A stretch of 52,511 bases of DNA from Negativicutes bacterium (GTDB lineage Bacteria > Bacillota_C > Negativicutes > Sporomusales_B > JARLHX01). The number at the start of each line of letters is the position of its first letter. The stretch's first letter is position 1. The position numbers and the translations under genes are program-made. Shown here in pieces: positions 41,853 through 50,235 of this stretch. The stretch is from positions 1 through 52,511 of the forward strand of contig JARLHX010000358.1 of NCBI GenBank assembly GCA_031292035.1, in the 5' to 3' direction. Under the pieces are notes generated by a model, which was given only the letters and a program-made list of their open reading frames with translations, did no database searches and had not been told where the DNA came from.

Positions 41853-42326
41853 CTAGGCCTTTTCCGTTTTGTTCAGAACAAAAACTTTCACATGCTGGAT
41901 GCCGAAATTCTCGGCTTCCGGTACCGACCATTTGGCGACATCGATCCGGTTACCCTTTATCGCGCCGCCGGTGTCCTCCGCTACGGCGTATACGCCATGT
42001 CCGTCGGGATACTTGATATATACCCGCGAACCCAGCGGGATGATTTTCGGATCAACGGCGATGACGCCGGGGCGAATTTGGGTGCCCAAAAAGGTTTTGC
42101 TGCCCCATTGGTCGTTGTCGTGGGGGCCGGGCGCGTAGGCGGTGGCCGTGATGTCGAGCGACTGTTTGTAGTCGGTGGGAGTCTTGTCAGGAGTGGCGGC
42201 ATCCGGCGCCGCTGCCGCGGCCAGGGGCGTGAAGACCACCGTGGACATTAAGGCCGCCCCGGCGACCGCGGACGCAAAGTGTTTGCATTTTCTTTTGATT
42301 CCTTTGTGGAATCGCTTGTGTTTCAT
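41853..42326 (-). CDS. 3D-domain secreted protein (YabE/YocH-like lytic transglycosylase-type)
   Basis: The 157-aa product has a basic N-terminus (MKHKRFHKGIKRKCKHF) and a hydrophobic signal segment ending in an Ala-rich cleavage region near residue 40. The rest is a 3D domain, TATAYAPGPHDNDQWGSKTFLGTQIRPGVIAVDPKIIPLGSRVYIKYPDGHGVYAVAEDTGGAIKGNRIDV, with the three conserved Asp residues of the MltA-like double-psi barrel. This type cuts peptidoglycan in germination or stationary phase. AGGAGG lies eight bases before the ATG at 42326. Confidence 0.92.
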   Translation of the reverse strand: MKHKRFHKGIKRKCKHFASAVAGAALMSTVVFTPLAAAAAPDAATPDKTPTDYKQSLDITATAYAPGPHDNDQWGSKTFLGTQIRPGVIAVDPKIIPLGSRVYIKYPDGHGVYAVAEDTGGAIKGNRIDVAKWSVPEAENFGIQHVKVFVLNKTEKA

Positions 42327-42425
42327 GCCGGTTTTCCTCCTTTGCGCGGTCGTCATCTATAGTGTCTGATAAAATGGTTTCTTGATGCCCTGTATTTTTT
42401 GGCAATGGGCGCAGTCATCTTTATT

Positions 42426-43334
42426 TTATAGTGACGGCAATTGCTGTCTGAGGCGCAAAACCGGCGCAAAAAGGTCGCCATGTTTTTCAACCCGCGCCAG
42501 CACCTGGGGGGATTCAAAGGCGAGGAGGGCGGGGGCGCGTTCGTCCCAGGCGGCTTCGACTTCATCCCAGGTCACCGGGGTGGAGGCGAAGGGGCGCTCC
42601 TTGGCCCGCAAAGAGTAAACACAGACTGTGGTCTTATGCTCATCGTTCTGGCTCCAGTCGACAAACACTTTGCCGGTGCGGAGGTCTTTCCGCATCTTTG
42701 ACACTACTTGCTCCGGGTGCTGTTTTTCCAGGAGCTGGGCCACCGCATGGGCAAAGGTCTTGGTTCCATCGTAGCTGACCGGGGTGTTGAGGGGTACGTA
42801 AATTTGCAGACCCTTGGACCCCGAGGTCTTGGGAAAACTCTGCAGGTTGTGGCGGGAAAATATTTCCCGGAGCCACAGTCCGACTTGGGCGCATTCCAGC
42901 ATGGCGGCCGGCGGGCCGGGGTCGAGGTCGAAGACCAGGAGGGTGGGGGTCGCGATGGCCTCGGCCAATGACAGCGAAGTGTGCAACTCCAGCGACGCCA
43001 GGTTGGCGGCCCAGACCAGCGACGGCAGGTCTTGGAGCAAACAGTAGTTGACATGGCGCTGGTTGGCCTCACTCCATACCGGAGCGGTGGGCAGCCATGC
43101 AGGCCGGTGGACAGGACACTCCTTCTGGTAGAAAAATTTGTCGGCCGCGCCGCCCGGATAACGCTTCAAAGTGACCGGCCTGCCAATCAAATGGGGTAGT
43201 AGCGCAGGGGCAATCTGGCGATAATAATCCAGCACCTGGCCTTTGGTAAACCCGGTTGCAGCGTAAAATACCTTGTCCAGGTTGGAAAGTTTGAGCTGCT
43301 GGCCGGCAATCTGCACTAATGTCTTAGTGGGCAT
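42426..43334 (-). CDS. ligD: LigD-type polymerase (PolDom) for non-homologous end joining
   Basis: The 302-aa protein is the stand-alone polymerase/primase domain of LigD, with LDKVFYAATGFTKGQVLDYYRQIAPALLPHL, the catalytic LVFDLDPGP motif near residue 135, KTSGSKGLQIYVPL and a C-terminal VFVDWSQNDEHKTTV with the third acidic residue. It fills gaps and adds nucleotides during end joining. It overlaps the ku gene by 11 bp, so both are co-expressed. No ATP-dependent ligase or nuclease domain is fused to it and none is found in the window; those must be encoded elsewhere. Confidence 0.93.
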   Translation of the reverse strand: MPTKTLVQIAGQQLKLSNLDKVFYAATGFTKGQVLDYYRQIAPALLPHLIGRPVTLKRYPGGAADKFFYQKECPVHRPAWLPTAPVWSEANQRHVNYCLLQDLPSLVWAANLASLELHTSLSLAEAIATPTLLVFDLDPGPPAAMLECAQVGLWLREIFSRHNLQSFPKTSGSKGLQIYVPLNTPVSYDGTKTFAHAVAQLLEKQHPEQVVSKMRKDLRTGKVFVDWSQNDEHKTTVCVYSLRAKERPFASTPVTWDEVEAAWDERAPALLAFESPQVLARVEKHGDLFAPVLRLRQQLPSL

Positions 43335-44142
43335 GGGCCTGCCTCCTCTTGCTAGCAGACGCAGGTTTACGTAACTTAGCCAGACTGGCCTCGAGAGCGG
43401 CGGTCAGGTCGATTACGTTGGCTTTCGCGGTTGTTTCTGCCGGCCCGGCGGTTTGCTGCCCGGCGGCTTTTTGTTCGAGAAGGTCCATGATCCGCCGGTG
43501 GTATTCATCGTGATATTTTTCCGGCGCGAAATCGGCGGCCAGGGATTCGATCAACTGCTCGGCCATCGCCAGATCCCGCGGCGTCAGTTCGGGTTGGGTA
43601 GCCGGCATCTCCGCCAATTCTTCCAGCGTGACAAGTTCGTCGGCAAAAAACAGGGTCGACAGAGCCAGTATCTCGCCAGCCGGCTTTAATAGCGCAAGGT
43701 GCTCCTTGTTGCGCAGAATCAGCCGCGACAGGGCGGTCCGGCCCGATTCGCGCAAAGCTGCCAGCAGCAAGGCATAGGTAGCGGCGGCGCCTGTGTCGGG
43801 AAGGAGGTAGTAGGACTGATCGAAGGCGCCAAATTCGACGCCTGCCGGGTCGATAAAGCCGTAGATTTCGATGGTGCGGCTGGCCTCGGGATAGAGGCTT
43901 TTAAGTTCCGTGGCGGTGACTGGCACATAGTTGTCAGGGGCGATTTCAAAGCCGCTGACGATTTCGTCATTCGGGACTTCGGCTCCGTCGGCGGCACAGA
44001 CCTTTTGCAGGCGTATCCGGCAGCTGTCAGAAGCCCGCAATTGATGAAAATGGACCGTTTTCTTTTTTATGGCGTTAAATAGGCGAACCGGGATGTTGAC
44101 CAGACCGAAACTGACCCAACCTTTCCATACCGGCCTTTGCAT
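43324..44142 (-). CDS. ku: Bacterial Ku DNA end-binding protein
   Basis: The 272-aa protein opens MQRPVWKGWVSFGLVNIPVRLFNA, the bacterial Ku signature. It continues through the Ku core (FHQLRASDSCRIRLQKVCAADGAEVPNDEIVSGFEIAPDNYVPVT, EIYGFIDPAGVEFGAFDQSYYLLPD). A Lys/Ala-rich C-terminus (LAKLRKPASASKRRQAHAH) is often used for extra DNA or ligase contacts. As a homodimer it binds broken DNA ends and recruits LigD. GGAGG precedes the ATG. It shares an operon with the ligD polymerase gene. Spore formers often use this pathway to repair spore DNA. Confidence 0.95.
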   Translation of the reverse strand: MQRPVWKGWVSFGLVNIPVRLFNAIKKKTVHFHQLRASDSCRIRLQKVCAADGAEVPNDEIVSGFEIAPDNYVPVTATELKSLYPEASRTIEIYGFIDPAGVEFGAFDQSYYLLPDTGAAATYALLLAALRESGRTALSRLILRNKEHLALLKPAGEILALSTLFFADELVTLEELAEMPATQPELTPRDLAMAEQLIESLAADFAPEKYHDEYHRRIMDLLEQKAAGQQTAGPAETTAKANVIDLTAALEASLAKLRKPASASKRRQAHAH

Positions 44143-44229
44143 GATGTGCCTCCTTTGCAGGCAGTTCTCATTTTAGTGTTGCACTGAACAGAAAATATCA
44201 TGCCTTGCTGCCGATGGCGGTAAACAAAA

Positions 44230-44252
44230 AAAGGCCGGATAATCCGGCCTTT
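44230..44252 (-). terminator. Intrinsic terminator of the oligoendopeptidase gene
   Basis: On the minus strand AAAGGCCGGA pairs with TCCGGCCTTT across TTA and continues into TTTTT. It separates the peptidase gene from ku. Confidence 0.85.
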
Positions 44253-44266
44253 AGGAATTTAGATTG

Positions 44267-46153
44267 TCAAGGCTGGGCGAGAATAGTTTCCAGCTGATCC
44301 AGCAGGGTCGAAAATTTATGCAAAGTGACTTCGATGGGCTTAGGGGTGGACATGTCGACCCCGGCCTTTTTGAGAATATTGATGGGGTAGTCCGATCCGC
44401 CGCTTTTGAGGAAACCGATATAGCGCTGCTGAGCAGGCAGGCCTTCTTTTTGCACCTGTTCGGCCAGTGCGGTGGCAGCCGAGTAACCGGTGACGTACTG
44501 GTAGACATAAAAGTCCCAGTAAAAATGAGGGATACGGGCCCACTCGACGTCAACTTCTTTGTCGACAACGATCTCCGGGCCGTAGTATTTGACATTGAGG
44601 TCGTGCCACATCGTGTCCAGGAGGTCGGCGGTCAGCGTTTCTCCCTGTTCGGCTTTTTCATACAGCATTTTTTCGAACTCGGCGAACAGAGTTTGGCGAT
44701 AAACGGTGGCCCGGATGGACTCCAGATACTGATTGAGGAGATAGAGTTTTTGCTGCTTGTCGGTGGTATTGGCCAGCATGTAGTCGATCAGCAGCACTTC
44801 GTTGGTGGTAGAAGCGACCTCGGCTGTGAAGGTGGCATAGCTGGCAGTGGCGTAGGGCTGGCTGGAATGACTGTAGAAGCTGTGGATGGCATGACCCATC
44901 TCATGGGCGACGGTGGACACGTCGTCATAGCGGTCGTGGAAGTTCAGGAGGACGAAGGGGTGAACACCATAGACTCCCCAGGAATAGGCCCCGGTTTGTT
45001 TGCCTTTGTTTTCGTATACGTCGACCCAGCCCGAGGTCAGGCCCTTGTCGAGGATGCCCGCATATTCCGCTCCAAGCGGCGTGAGGGCCGATTTGATCTT
45101 TTTCAGGCCGTCCTCGTACTGGAAGGTCAGCTCGACATTGGGGACCATCGGGGTATAAAGGTCGTACATGTGAATGTCGCTGAGGCCGAGGGCTTTTTTC
45201 TTGAGGGAAACATAACGCTGCAGCGGCCCGAGATTGTTGTGCACGGTGGTGATGAGGTTATCATAAACCTCCTGGGGGACGTTGTCGCTTTCCAGGGAGG
45301 ATTCCAGCACCGATTGGTATTTACGGGTCTTGGCGTAAAAGATGTTCTTTTTGACGTTGCCGTTCAGAGTGGCCGCAAAGGTGTTGCGGAACTGATTGTA
45401 AGTGCCGAACAGAGTTTTGAAGGACTCTTCGCGGACGCTGCGGACCGGGGACATGATAAATGTGCGGTAGCGTCCTTCGCTGAGCTGGACTTTTTTGCCG
45501 TTTTCATCGGTGACTTCCGGGAAGCGCAGGTCGGCATGAGCCAGCATATTGAAGATGTTTTCCGGTGCCTGGGTGGCTTCGGCGGAACGCGAGAGAATTT
45601 CTTCTTCAGCCGGCGACAAGACATGCTTCTTCTGGCGAGCCAAATTATCAAAATAGAAGGAGTATTCCTTCAGGGCTGACTCTTGTTGACGGAATTTGGC
45701 CAGCTTTTCGTCAGGTATGGCGAGAATCTCGGGTTCGACGAAGGCGGTGGCGGTACCGGCCTCAGTCAGGAGAGACTCGGTCTTGCCGGTGAGAGCCTGA
45801 TATTTAGCGTCGGCGGTGTTTTCATCGCGGTGCATCCGGGCATAGCCAAAGAGTTTGCCGCTGACCATGCCGATTTCGTCTCGCAGTTTGAGACATTTCG
45901 CTAGTCCGGCGGCGGAGTCGCCTAGCTTGCCTTTGTACTGGGACACTTGCGGCAGATCGGCTTTGAGCTTGTCGTAGTCGGCCTGCCAGTCTTTTTCAGT
46001 GGCATAAATATCGTTAAGATGCCACTGGTATTGGGCCGGGATGTCTTTTCGCTCCGGAACCTGTGTATTGTCGCCGGGACCGGCTTCGGCGGCGGCGCTG
46101 CTTATCAGGAAGGCGCTAATGAGAAACGGATATAGTTTGGCCATCTTGAACAT
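44267..46153 (-). CDS. pepF: Exported M3-family oligoendopeptidase F
   Basis: The 628-aa metallopeptidase carries the M3 zinc motif HEMGHAIHSFYSH (HExxH) near residue 395, with the downstream Glu helix typical of the family. PepF enzymes are usually cytosolic, but this one starts with a clear signal peptide (MFKMAKLYPFLISAFLISSAAAEAG, cleavage near residue 24). The start at 46153 is supported by AGGAG seven bases upstream; a longer reading from 46201 has none. It would trim peptides outside the membrane. A sigma-A promoter lies at 46184-46212 and a terminator at its end, so it is monocistronic. Confidence 0.93.
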   Translation of the reverse strand: MFKMAKLYPFLISAFLISSAAAEAGPGDNTQVPERKDIPAQYQWHLNDIYATEKDWQADYDKLKADLPQVSQYKGKLGDSAAGLAKCLKLRDEIGMVSGKLFGYARMHRDENTADAKYQALTGKTESLLTEAGTATAFVEPEILAIPDEKLAKFRQQESALKEYSFYFDNLARQKKHVLSPAEEEILSRSAEATQAPENIFNMLAHADLRFPEVTDENGKKVQLSEGRYRTFIMSPVRSVREESFKTLFGTYNQFRNTFAATLNGNVKKNIFYAKTRKYQSVLESSLESDNVPQEVYDNLITTVHNNLGPLQRYVSLKKKALGLSDIHMYDLYTPMVPNVELTFQYEDGLKKIKSALTPLGAEYAGILDKGLTSGWVDVYENKGKQTGAYSWGVYGVHPFVLLNFHDRYDDVSTVAHEMGHAIHSFYSHSSQPYATASYATFTAEVASTTNEVLLIDYMLANTTDKQQKLYLLNQYLESIRATVYRQTLFAEFEKMLYEKAEQGETLTADLLDTMWHDLNVKYYGPEIVVDKEVDVEWARIPHFYWDFYVYQYVTGYSAATALAEQVQKEGLPAQQRYIGFLKSGGSDYPINILKKAGVDMSTPKPIEVTLHKFSTLLDQLETILAQP

Positions 46154-46183
46154 GATCACACTCCTAAACCTACTTTTGCTTCT

Positions 46184-46212
46184 ATCATAATATATTAGCA
46201 AAAGTGGGTCAA
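46184..46212 (-). promoter_or_regulatory. Sigma-A promoter of the pepF gene
   Basis: On the minus strand TTGACC (46212-46207), a 17-bp spacer and TATGAT (46189-46184) precede the peptidase start by about 30 bp. Confidence 0.7.
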
Positions 46213-46247
46213 ACTTCCTGTATAGCTTACCCGGGAAATCTTATCGG

Positions 46248-47027
46248 CTATACTTTGAAGTATTTTACAATGCCCTGGAAGATGCTCTCCGCCGCCTTGT
46301 AGCGGCCGTCTACACTGGCCAGCAGCACTTCCTCCTCCGGGTTGGAGATAAAGGCGACTTCGATCAGGATGGCTGGCATATCGGTATAACGGATGACATA
46401 GAAACTGGCGTAACGGGCGCCACGATCGCGGGTTCCCAGCTCTTCCACCAGGCATTTTTGTACCAGTGCGGCCAGCCGGGTGGATTCGGCGTCGCCGTAG
46501 TGATAGGTGGTGGTGCCTGAGGTGGAAGGATTGGTGAAGGAGTCGTTGTGAATGCTCACGAAGATGTCGGCACCGCCTTCGTTGGCTGCGTCGACTCTCG
46601 ATCCCAGTTCTTCGTCGGCCGAGGAGCCGGGATAAAAAGATTCTTTGTCGCTGTCACGGGTCATGATGATGCTGGCACCGTTTTTTTCCAACCTGTCGCG
46701 CAGCAGCAAGGCAATGGCCAGGGTATTGTCTTTTTCCCGCGTGCCGGTGCCGCCTGTCGTGCCGGGATCAGCACCGCCGTGCCCCGGATCAAGGCAGATG
46801 GTCTTGCCCACCAGCCGGGTGCTTTCAATGGTGTCGCCCGACAGCTGGCGGTCAGGAGGAGGAACCGGTGGCGAGGAACTCTTGGAGTTGATGTAGACAA
46901 CCTCTTTGGCGGCATCGTAGAACATGCCCCAGTTGAGTATTTTGCCGATGCTGCGCAGAGTGAGCAGTATATCCTTTGAGGTCCGGGCATTGACCGGGAT
47001 TCTTTGCCCATCGATGATGATCCGCAC
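46248..47027 (-). CDS. N-acetylmuramoyl-L-alanine amidase (Amidase_3)
   Basis: The 259-aa protein has an N-terminal ~50-residue segment like a copper-amine-oxidase-type stalk domain (IIIDGQRIPVNARTSKDILLTLRSIGKILNWGMFYDAAKEVVYINS) and a Pro-rich linker. The zinc amidase domain follows, with ICLDPGHGGADPG, the Glu in TREKDNTLAIAL, VSIHNDSF and the C-terminal ILIEVAFISNPEEE. It cleaves the lactyl-peptide bond in peptidoglycan and resembles CwlD/AmiC-type enzymes. No signal peptide is present in the visible frame, which is odd for a wall enzyme. It starts at GTG 47027 after GGGAAGTGAG. Confidence 0.88.
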   Translation of the reverse strand: MRIIIDGQRIPVNARTSKDILLTLRSIGKILNWGMFYDAAKEVVYINSKSSSPPVPPPDRQLSGDTIESTRLVGKTICLDPGHGGADPGTTGGTGTREKDNTLAIALLLRDRLEKNGASIIMTRDSDKESFYPGSSADEELGSRVDAANEGGADIFVSIHNDSFTNPSTSGTTTYHYGDAESTRLAALVQKCLVEELGTRDRGARYASFYVIRYTDMPAILIEVAFISNPEEEVLLASVDGRYKAAESIFQGIVKYFKV

Positions 47028-47158
47028 TTTCTCACTTCCCTTACAGATGCTCTACTTATAGTATGCTTCCGGGAAAGCGGCGGTGAATTGCCGCCGAACC
47101 CTGCTGAAAGGGATATGGCAAGTCGATGGGGAAGATAATATTGGCAGGTGATGTGTTG

Positions 47159-48910
47159 ATGCAAGTGGTTCTGGCAACCCTAAACGCCAAATTTATTCAT
47201 TCTTCCCTGGCTTTGCGTTATCTGAAACAGTATTGTCAAGCGGCCCATCCTGCAATCACGATAAAAGAATATACCATTAACAACGAAGGACTCTATATTC
47301 TGGGGGACATTTTTCAGGCGCGCCCTGATGTGCTGGGACTGGTCTGTTATATCTGGAATCGTGAGGCTGTTTTGGCGTTGGCCGCTTTGGTCAAAAAGGT
47401 GCTGCCAGGGACGGCGATCGTTCTCGGTGGGCCGGAAGTGACCTATGACGCTGCCGCAGTCCTCCAGGAAAACCCGGCGGTGGATTTTGTCATCCAGGGG
47501 GAGGGCGAAGAAGCCTTTGCCGCCTTGCTGGGAGTTCTGAGTGTGGGTCGCCCGGTAGAGGGTATCGCCGGAGTGGCCTTCCGCCGGGAGGGCGAGAGCG
47601 TGGCCAGTGAGCCGCAGGTGGTGGCACGGTTGGCCAGACTGCCTTTTCCTTATGACGACGATATGGCAGAACTGAAAGATAAAATCATCTACTATGAAAG
47701 CTCCCGCGGCTGTCCCTTCGCCTGTTCTTACTGCCTTTCCAGCACGACCCGGGGTGTGCGGTTTTTCGACACCGACAGGGTTCTGGCGGAGTTGGCCTTT
47801 TTTATCAGCCATGATGTAAGACAGGTAAAGTTTGTCGACCGGACCTTTAACGCCAGGCGGGAGCACTATTGGCCTATACTGCGCTTTCTGGCAGCTGCCG
47901 ACTGCCGGACCAATTTTCATTTTGAAATTGCTGCCGATCGACTGGATGACGACATCGTTGAATTTCTGGCCACGGCACCGATCGGACGCTTCCAGTTTGA
48001 GATCGGTGTCCAGTCGACCCATGACGCCACCTTGCAGGCCATCAATCGTAAAAATGACTGGCCGCGTTTGACGCGGCACGTCCGGGCGCTGCGGGCTGCC
48101 GGCAATATTCATCTGCACCTGGATTTGATCGTAGGACTTCCCTTTGAAAACTATCAGCAGTTCGGCCAATCTTTTAACACTGTCTATCAGTTACAGCCCC
48201 ATATGCTGCAGCTCGGTTTTCTCAAAATGCTGAAAGGTTCGGCCATTCGCGAGCAGGTAGCAATACATGGCTATGTTTTTATGGATGACGCGCCCTATGA
48301 GGTGCTGGCCAATCACTACTTGACCTATGCAGAAATCCGTCGCCTCAAAATCATGGAGGAACTGTTTAACCAGCTATACAACAGCGGCCGCTTTGGCGCC
48401 ACGCTAGCGTGGCTGGTGTCCGGGTATGGCGGCGAAGCCTTCTTATTATATGATGCTCTCACAACCTACTGGGAAGAACGCGGCCTCCACCGGGTGGCCC
48501 ACAGCGCCAAGGCGTTATATCGTTATATTGCTGATTTTTCCGCCGCAGTGCGGCCTGAGTCGAAGGAGACCTGTATGGCCTTCCTGCGGTTTGATGCTTT
48601 GATGAGTGAGCAAGGGACGACCCGGCCAGCCTTTCTGCCCTGGAGCGAAGGGCAGTGGGCCGACCAGAAGAGCTCTTTCTGGCGGGACGAGGCGCTGGTT
48701 CGTCGCTATCTGCCGGACTATCGTTTTACCACCTGGCGAGATATTAATAATAAGTACCATATCGAGGTCTTTCCGTTTGATCTTCCCGGCTATCTGACCC
48801 AGCCGGGAGAGATGCGACCTGAAGCCACCGCAGTGATGTTTTCCTATTCTGACCGAGGTGTCGAGTATCAGATGGTTGCGGTGACCGACTTTTGGCCGGG
48901 GAAGGGGTGA
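47159..48910 (+). CDS. B12-binding radical SAM protein with DUF4080 tail
   Basis: The 583-aa protein has an N-terminal cobalamin-binding domain (VVLATLNAKFIHSSLALRYL, residues 2-130). The radical SAM core follows, with ESSRGCPFACSYCLSS (CX3CX2C near residue 185), RFQFEIGVQS and LDLIVGLPFE. A C-terminal DUF4080-like region (about 390-583) ends the protein. Its substrate is unknown. The ATG at 47159 is chosen because AGGTGAT lies six bases upstream; an ATG at 47126 precedes that site. It is followed four bases later by a second radical SAM gene, so the two are coupled. Confidence 0.92.
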   Translation: MQVVLATLNAKFIHSSLALRYLKQYCQAAHPAITIKEYTINNEGLYILGDIFQARPDVLGLVCYIWNREAVLALAALVKKVLPGTAIVLGGPEVTYDAAAVLQENPAVDFVIQGEGEEAFAALLGVLSVGRPVEGIAGVAFRREGESVASEPQVVARLARLPFPYDDDMAELKDKIIYYESSRGCPFACSYCLSSTTRGVRFFDTDRVLAELAFFISHDVRQVKFVDRTFNARREHYWPILRFLAAADCRTNFHFEIAADRLDDDIVEFLATAPIGRFQFEIGVQSTHDATLQAINRKNDWPRLTRHVRALRAAGNIHLHLDLIVGLPFENYQQFGQSFNTVYQLQPHMLQLGFLKMLKGSAIREQVAIHGYVFMDDAPYEVLANHYLTYAEIRRLKIMEELFNQLYNSGRFGATLAWLVSGYGGEAFLLYDALTTYWEERGLHRVAHSAKALYRYIADFSAAVRPESKETCMAFLRFDALMSEQGTTRPAFLPWSEGQWADQKSSFWRDEALVRRYLPDYRFTTWRDINNKYHIEVFPFDLPGYLTQPGEMRPEATAVMFSYSDRGVEYQMVAVTDFWPGKG

Positions 48911-48914
48911 GGTT

Positions 48915-49859
48915 ATGCGTTATCGCGTCTATTCCGAATATTTACGGGAGCGCTATGGAGAAAAAGTCTATAAACTGCCGGTCGCTTTGCCGGTTACCTG
49001 TCCCAACCGGGATGGAACGTGCGGCGTGAACGGTTGCGTTTTTTGCGGCGAAATTGGCGCCGGCTATGAGAATTTGCCGGCCTCGATGACTGTCAGGGAA
49101 CAGATCGCCGCCAACAGGCTGCACATCAGTCCCAAATACAAAGCCAATAAATTTATCGCCTATTTCCAAAATTTCAGTAACACCTATCTGCCGCCTGCAG
49201 CGTTGGCTGATTATCTGGAGCAAGCCTGCGAAAAGGATATTGTTGGCCTGGCTTTGGCTACACGGCCCGACTGTGTGAGTGAGGACCATCTAGCGGTTCT
49301 TGCGAAAATCCGCGAGGCTCGCCAGATCGACGTTTTTCTCGAACTCGGGTTGCAGACCGTGAACTATCATTCTCTGGCGAAAATAAACCGCGGCCATACC
49401 CTGGCCGAATTTATCGACGCCGTGCTGCGGGCTAAGAAATACGGTATCGAAACCTGCGCCCATATTATCCTCAACCTGCCTTGGGATGATGCCGCCGATG
49501 TCGTTGAGAATGCCAAAATCGTATCAGCACTGGGCATCGAACAGGTGAAGCTGCATGCCTTATATATCGTGAAAGGGACGGTGATGGCCGACTGGTACCA
49601 GGCCGGGGCCATCGAGATTATTAGCAGGGAGGAGTATATCGAGAGGGTCATTACCTTTTTGGAATACCTCCATCCCGATATTGTCGTCCAGAGGCTGGTC
49701 GGACGGGCTCCGGAGGCCAATACCCTGTTCTCCAACTGGCAGACCGGCTGGTGGAAAATCCGCGAAGCCATCGAGAAGGGGCTGGACGAACGCGATACCA
49801 GGCAAGGCCGCCTCTGCGACTACCTCAACGGCCGCGCCGTGCAGAAGTTTCTGCCTTAA
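48915..49859 (+). CDS. yhcC: Radical SAM protein, YhcC/TIGR01212 family
   Basis: The 314-aa protein opens MRYRVYSEYLRERYGEKVYKLPVALPVTCPNRDGTCGVNGCVFCGEIGAG, with the family's long Cys cluster, continues with GLALATRPDC and LELGLQTVNYHSLAKINRGH, and ends with a TGWWKIREAIE helix. The family is Elp3-like and its reaction is not settled. It lies four bases after the B12-binding radical SAM gene. A 133-bp AT-rich gap then leads to the toxin-antitoxin pair. Confidence 0.92.
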   Translation: MRYRVYSEYLRERYGEKVYKLPVALPVTCPNRDGTCGVNGCVFCGEIGAGYENLPASMTVREQIAANRLHISPKYKANKFIAYFQNFSNTYLPPAALADYLEQACEKDIVGLALATRPDCVSEDHLAVLAKIREARQIDVFLELGLQTVNYHSLAKINRGHTLAEFIDAVLRAKKYGIETCAHIILNLPWDDAADVVENAKIVSALGIEQVKLHALYIVKGTVMADWYQAGAIEIISREEYIERVITFLEYLHPDIVVQRLVGRAPEANTLFSNWQTGWWKIREAIEKGLDERDTRQGRLCDYLNGRAVQKFLP

Positions 49860-49935
49860 CCGAAAGTTAACCTTCAGGGCCTTTTCTTAACACAAAGTAC
49901 GTCAACCAAGCCTATTCCGCAAACAGGTTTTTTGT

Positions 49936-49962
49936 TATAATTAAATATAAACTGTATATACA
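49936..49962 (+). promoter_or_regulatory. AT-rich promoter/operator before the AbrB-Doc pair
   Basis: A TATAAT box (49936-49941) is followed by the palindrome TGTATATACA (49953-49962). Antitoxins of the AbrB/MazE fold usually bind such palindromes to repress their own operon. Confidence 0.5.
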
Positions 49963-49992
49963 ATTATTACCGGGGATTTGGGAGGGGCTACC

Positions 49993-50235
49993 GTGGAAGT
50001 TCGGAAGATATTCAAAACCGGCAATAGCTGTGTGGTTTCTTTGCCGCTCAGTATGTTGAAGGCACTGGGACTGAAGGACGGGTCGCATGTTTCGGTGGAA
50101 GTCAATCGCGAGCGACGGGAGTTGACCTTAAAGCCGGTGATCGTCAAGAATAATGATATGGCGATTGATTTCGTGCGGGTGGTGGACAAGTTGATGGTCG
50201 ACTATGAGCCTGTGCTGAGGAGGCTTGGTCGATAA
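49993..50235 (+). CDS. SpoVT/AbrB-type antitoxin
   Basis: The 80-aa protein has the swapped-hairpin AbrB/MazE fold at residues 1-48 (VRKIFKTGNSCVVSLPLSMLKALGLKDGSHVSVEVNRERRELTLKPV). A helical C-terminus probably binds the toxin. It starts at a GTG with GGAGGGG five bases upstream. Its stop overlaps the start of the Doc-like gene as TAATG, so the two are coupled as in classical toxin-antitoxin operons. A palindrome in the promoter suggests autoregulation. Confidence 0.85.
   Translation: MEVRKIFKTGNSCVVSLPLSMLKALGLKDGSHVSVEVNRERRELTLKPVIVKNNDMAIDFVRVVDKLMVDYEPVLRRLGR

Noticed and set aside
44264..45679. Long 471-codon open frame on the plus strand
   Set aside because: It is antisense to the oligoendopeptidase, which has the zinc motif, signal peptide, promoter and terminator on the minus strand. 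The frame has no ribosome site and no recognisable domain.
47180..48169. Open frame of 329 codons on the minus strand
   Set aside because: Shadow of the B12-binding radical SAM gene; no start signal or family features.
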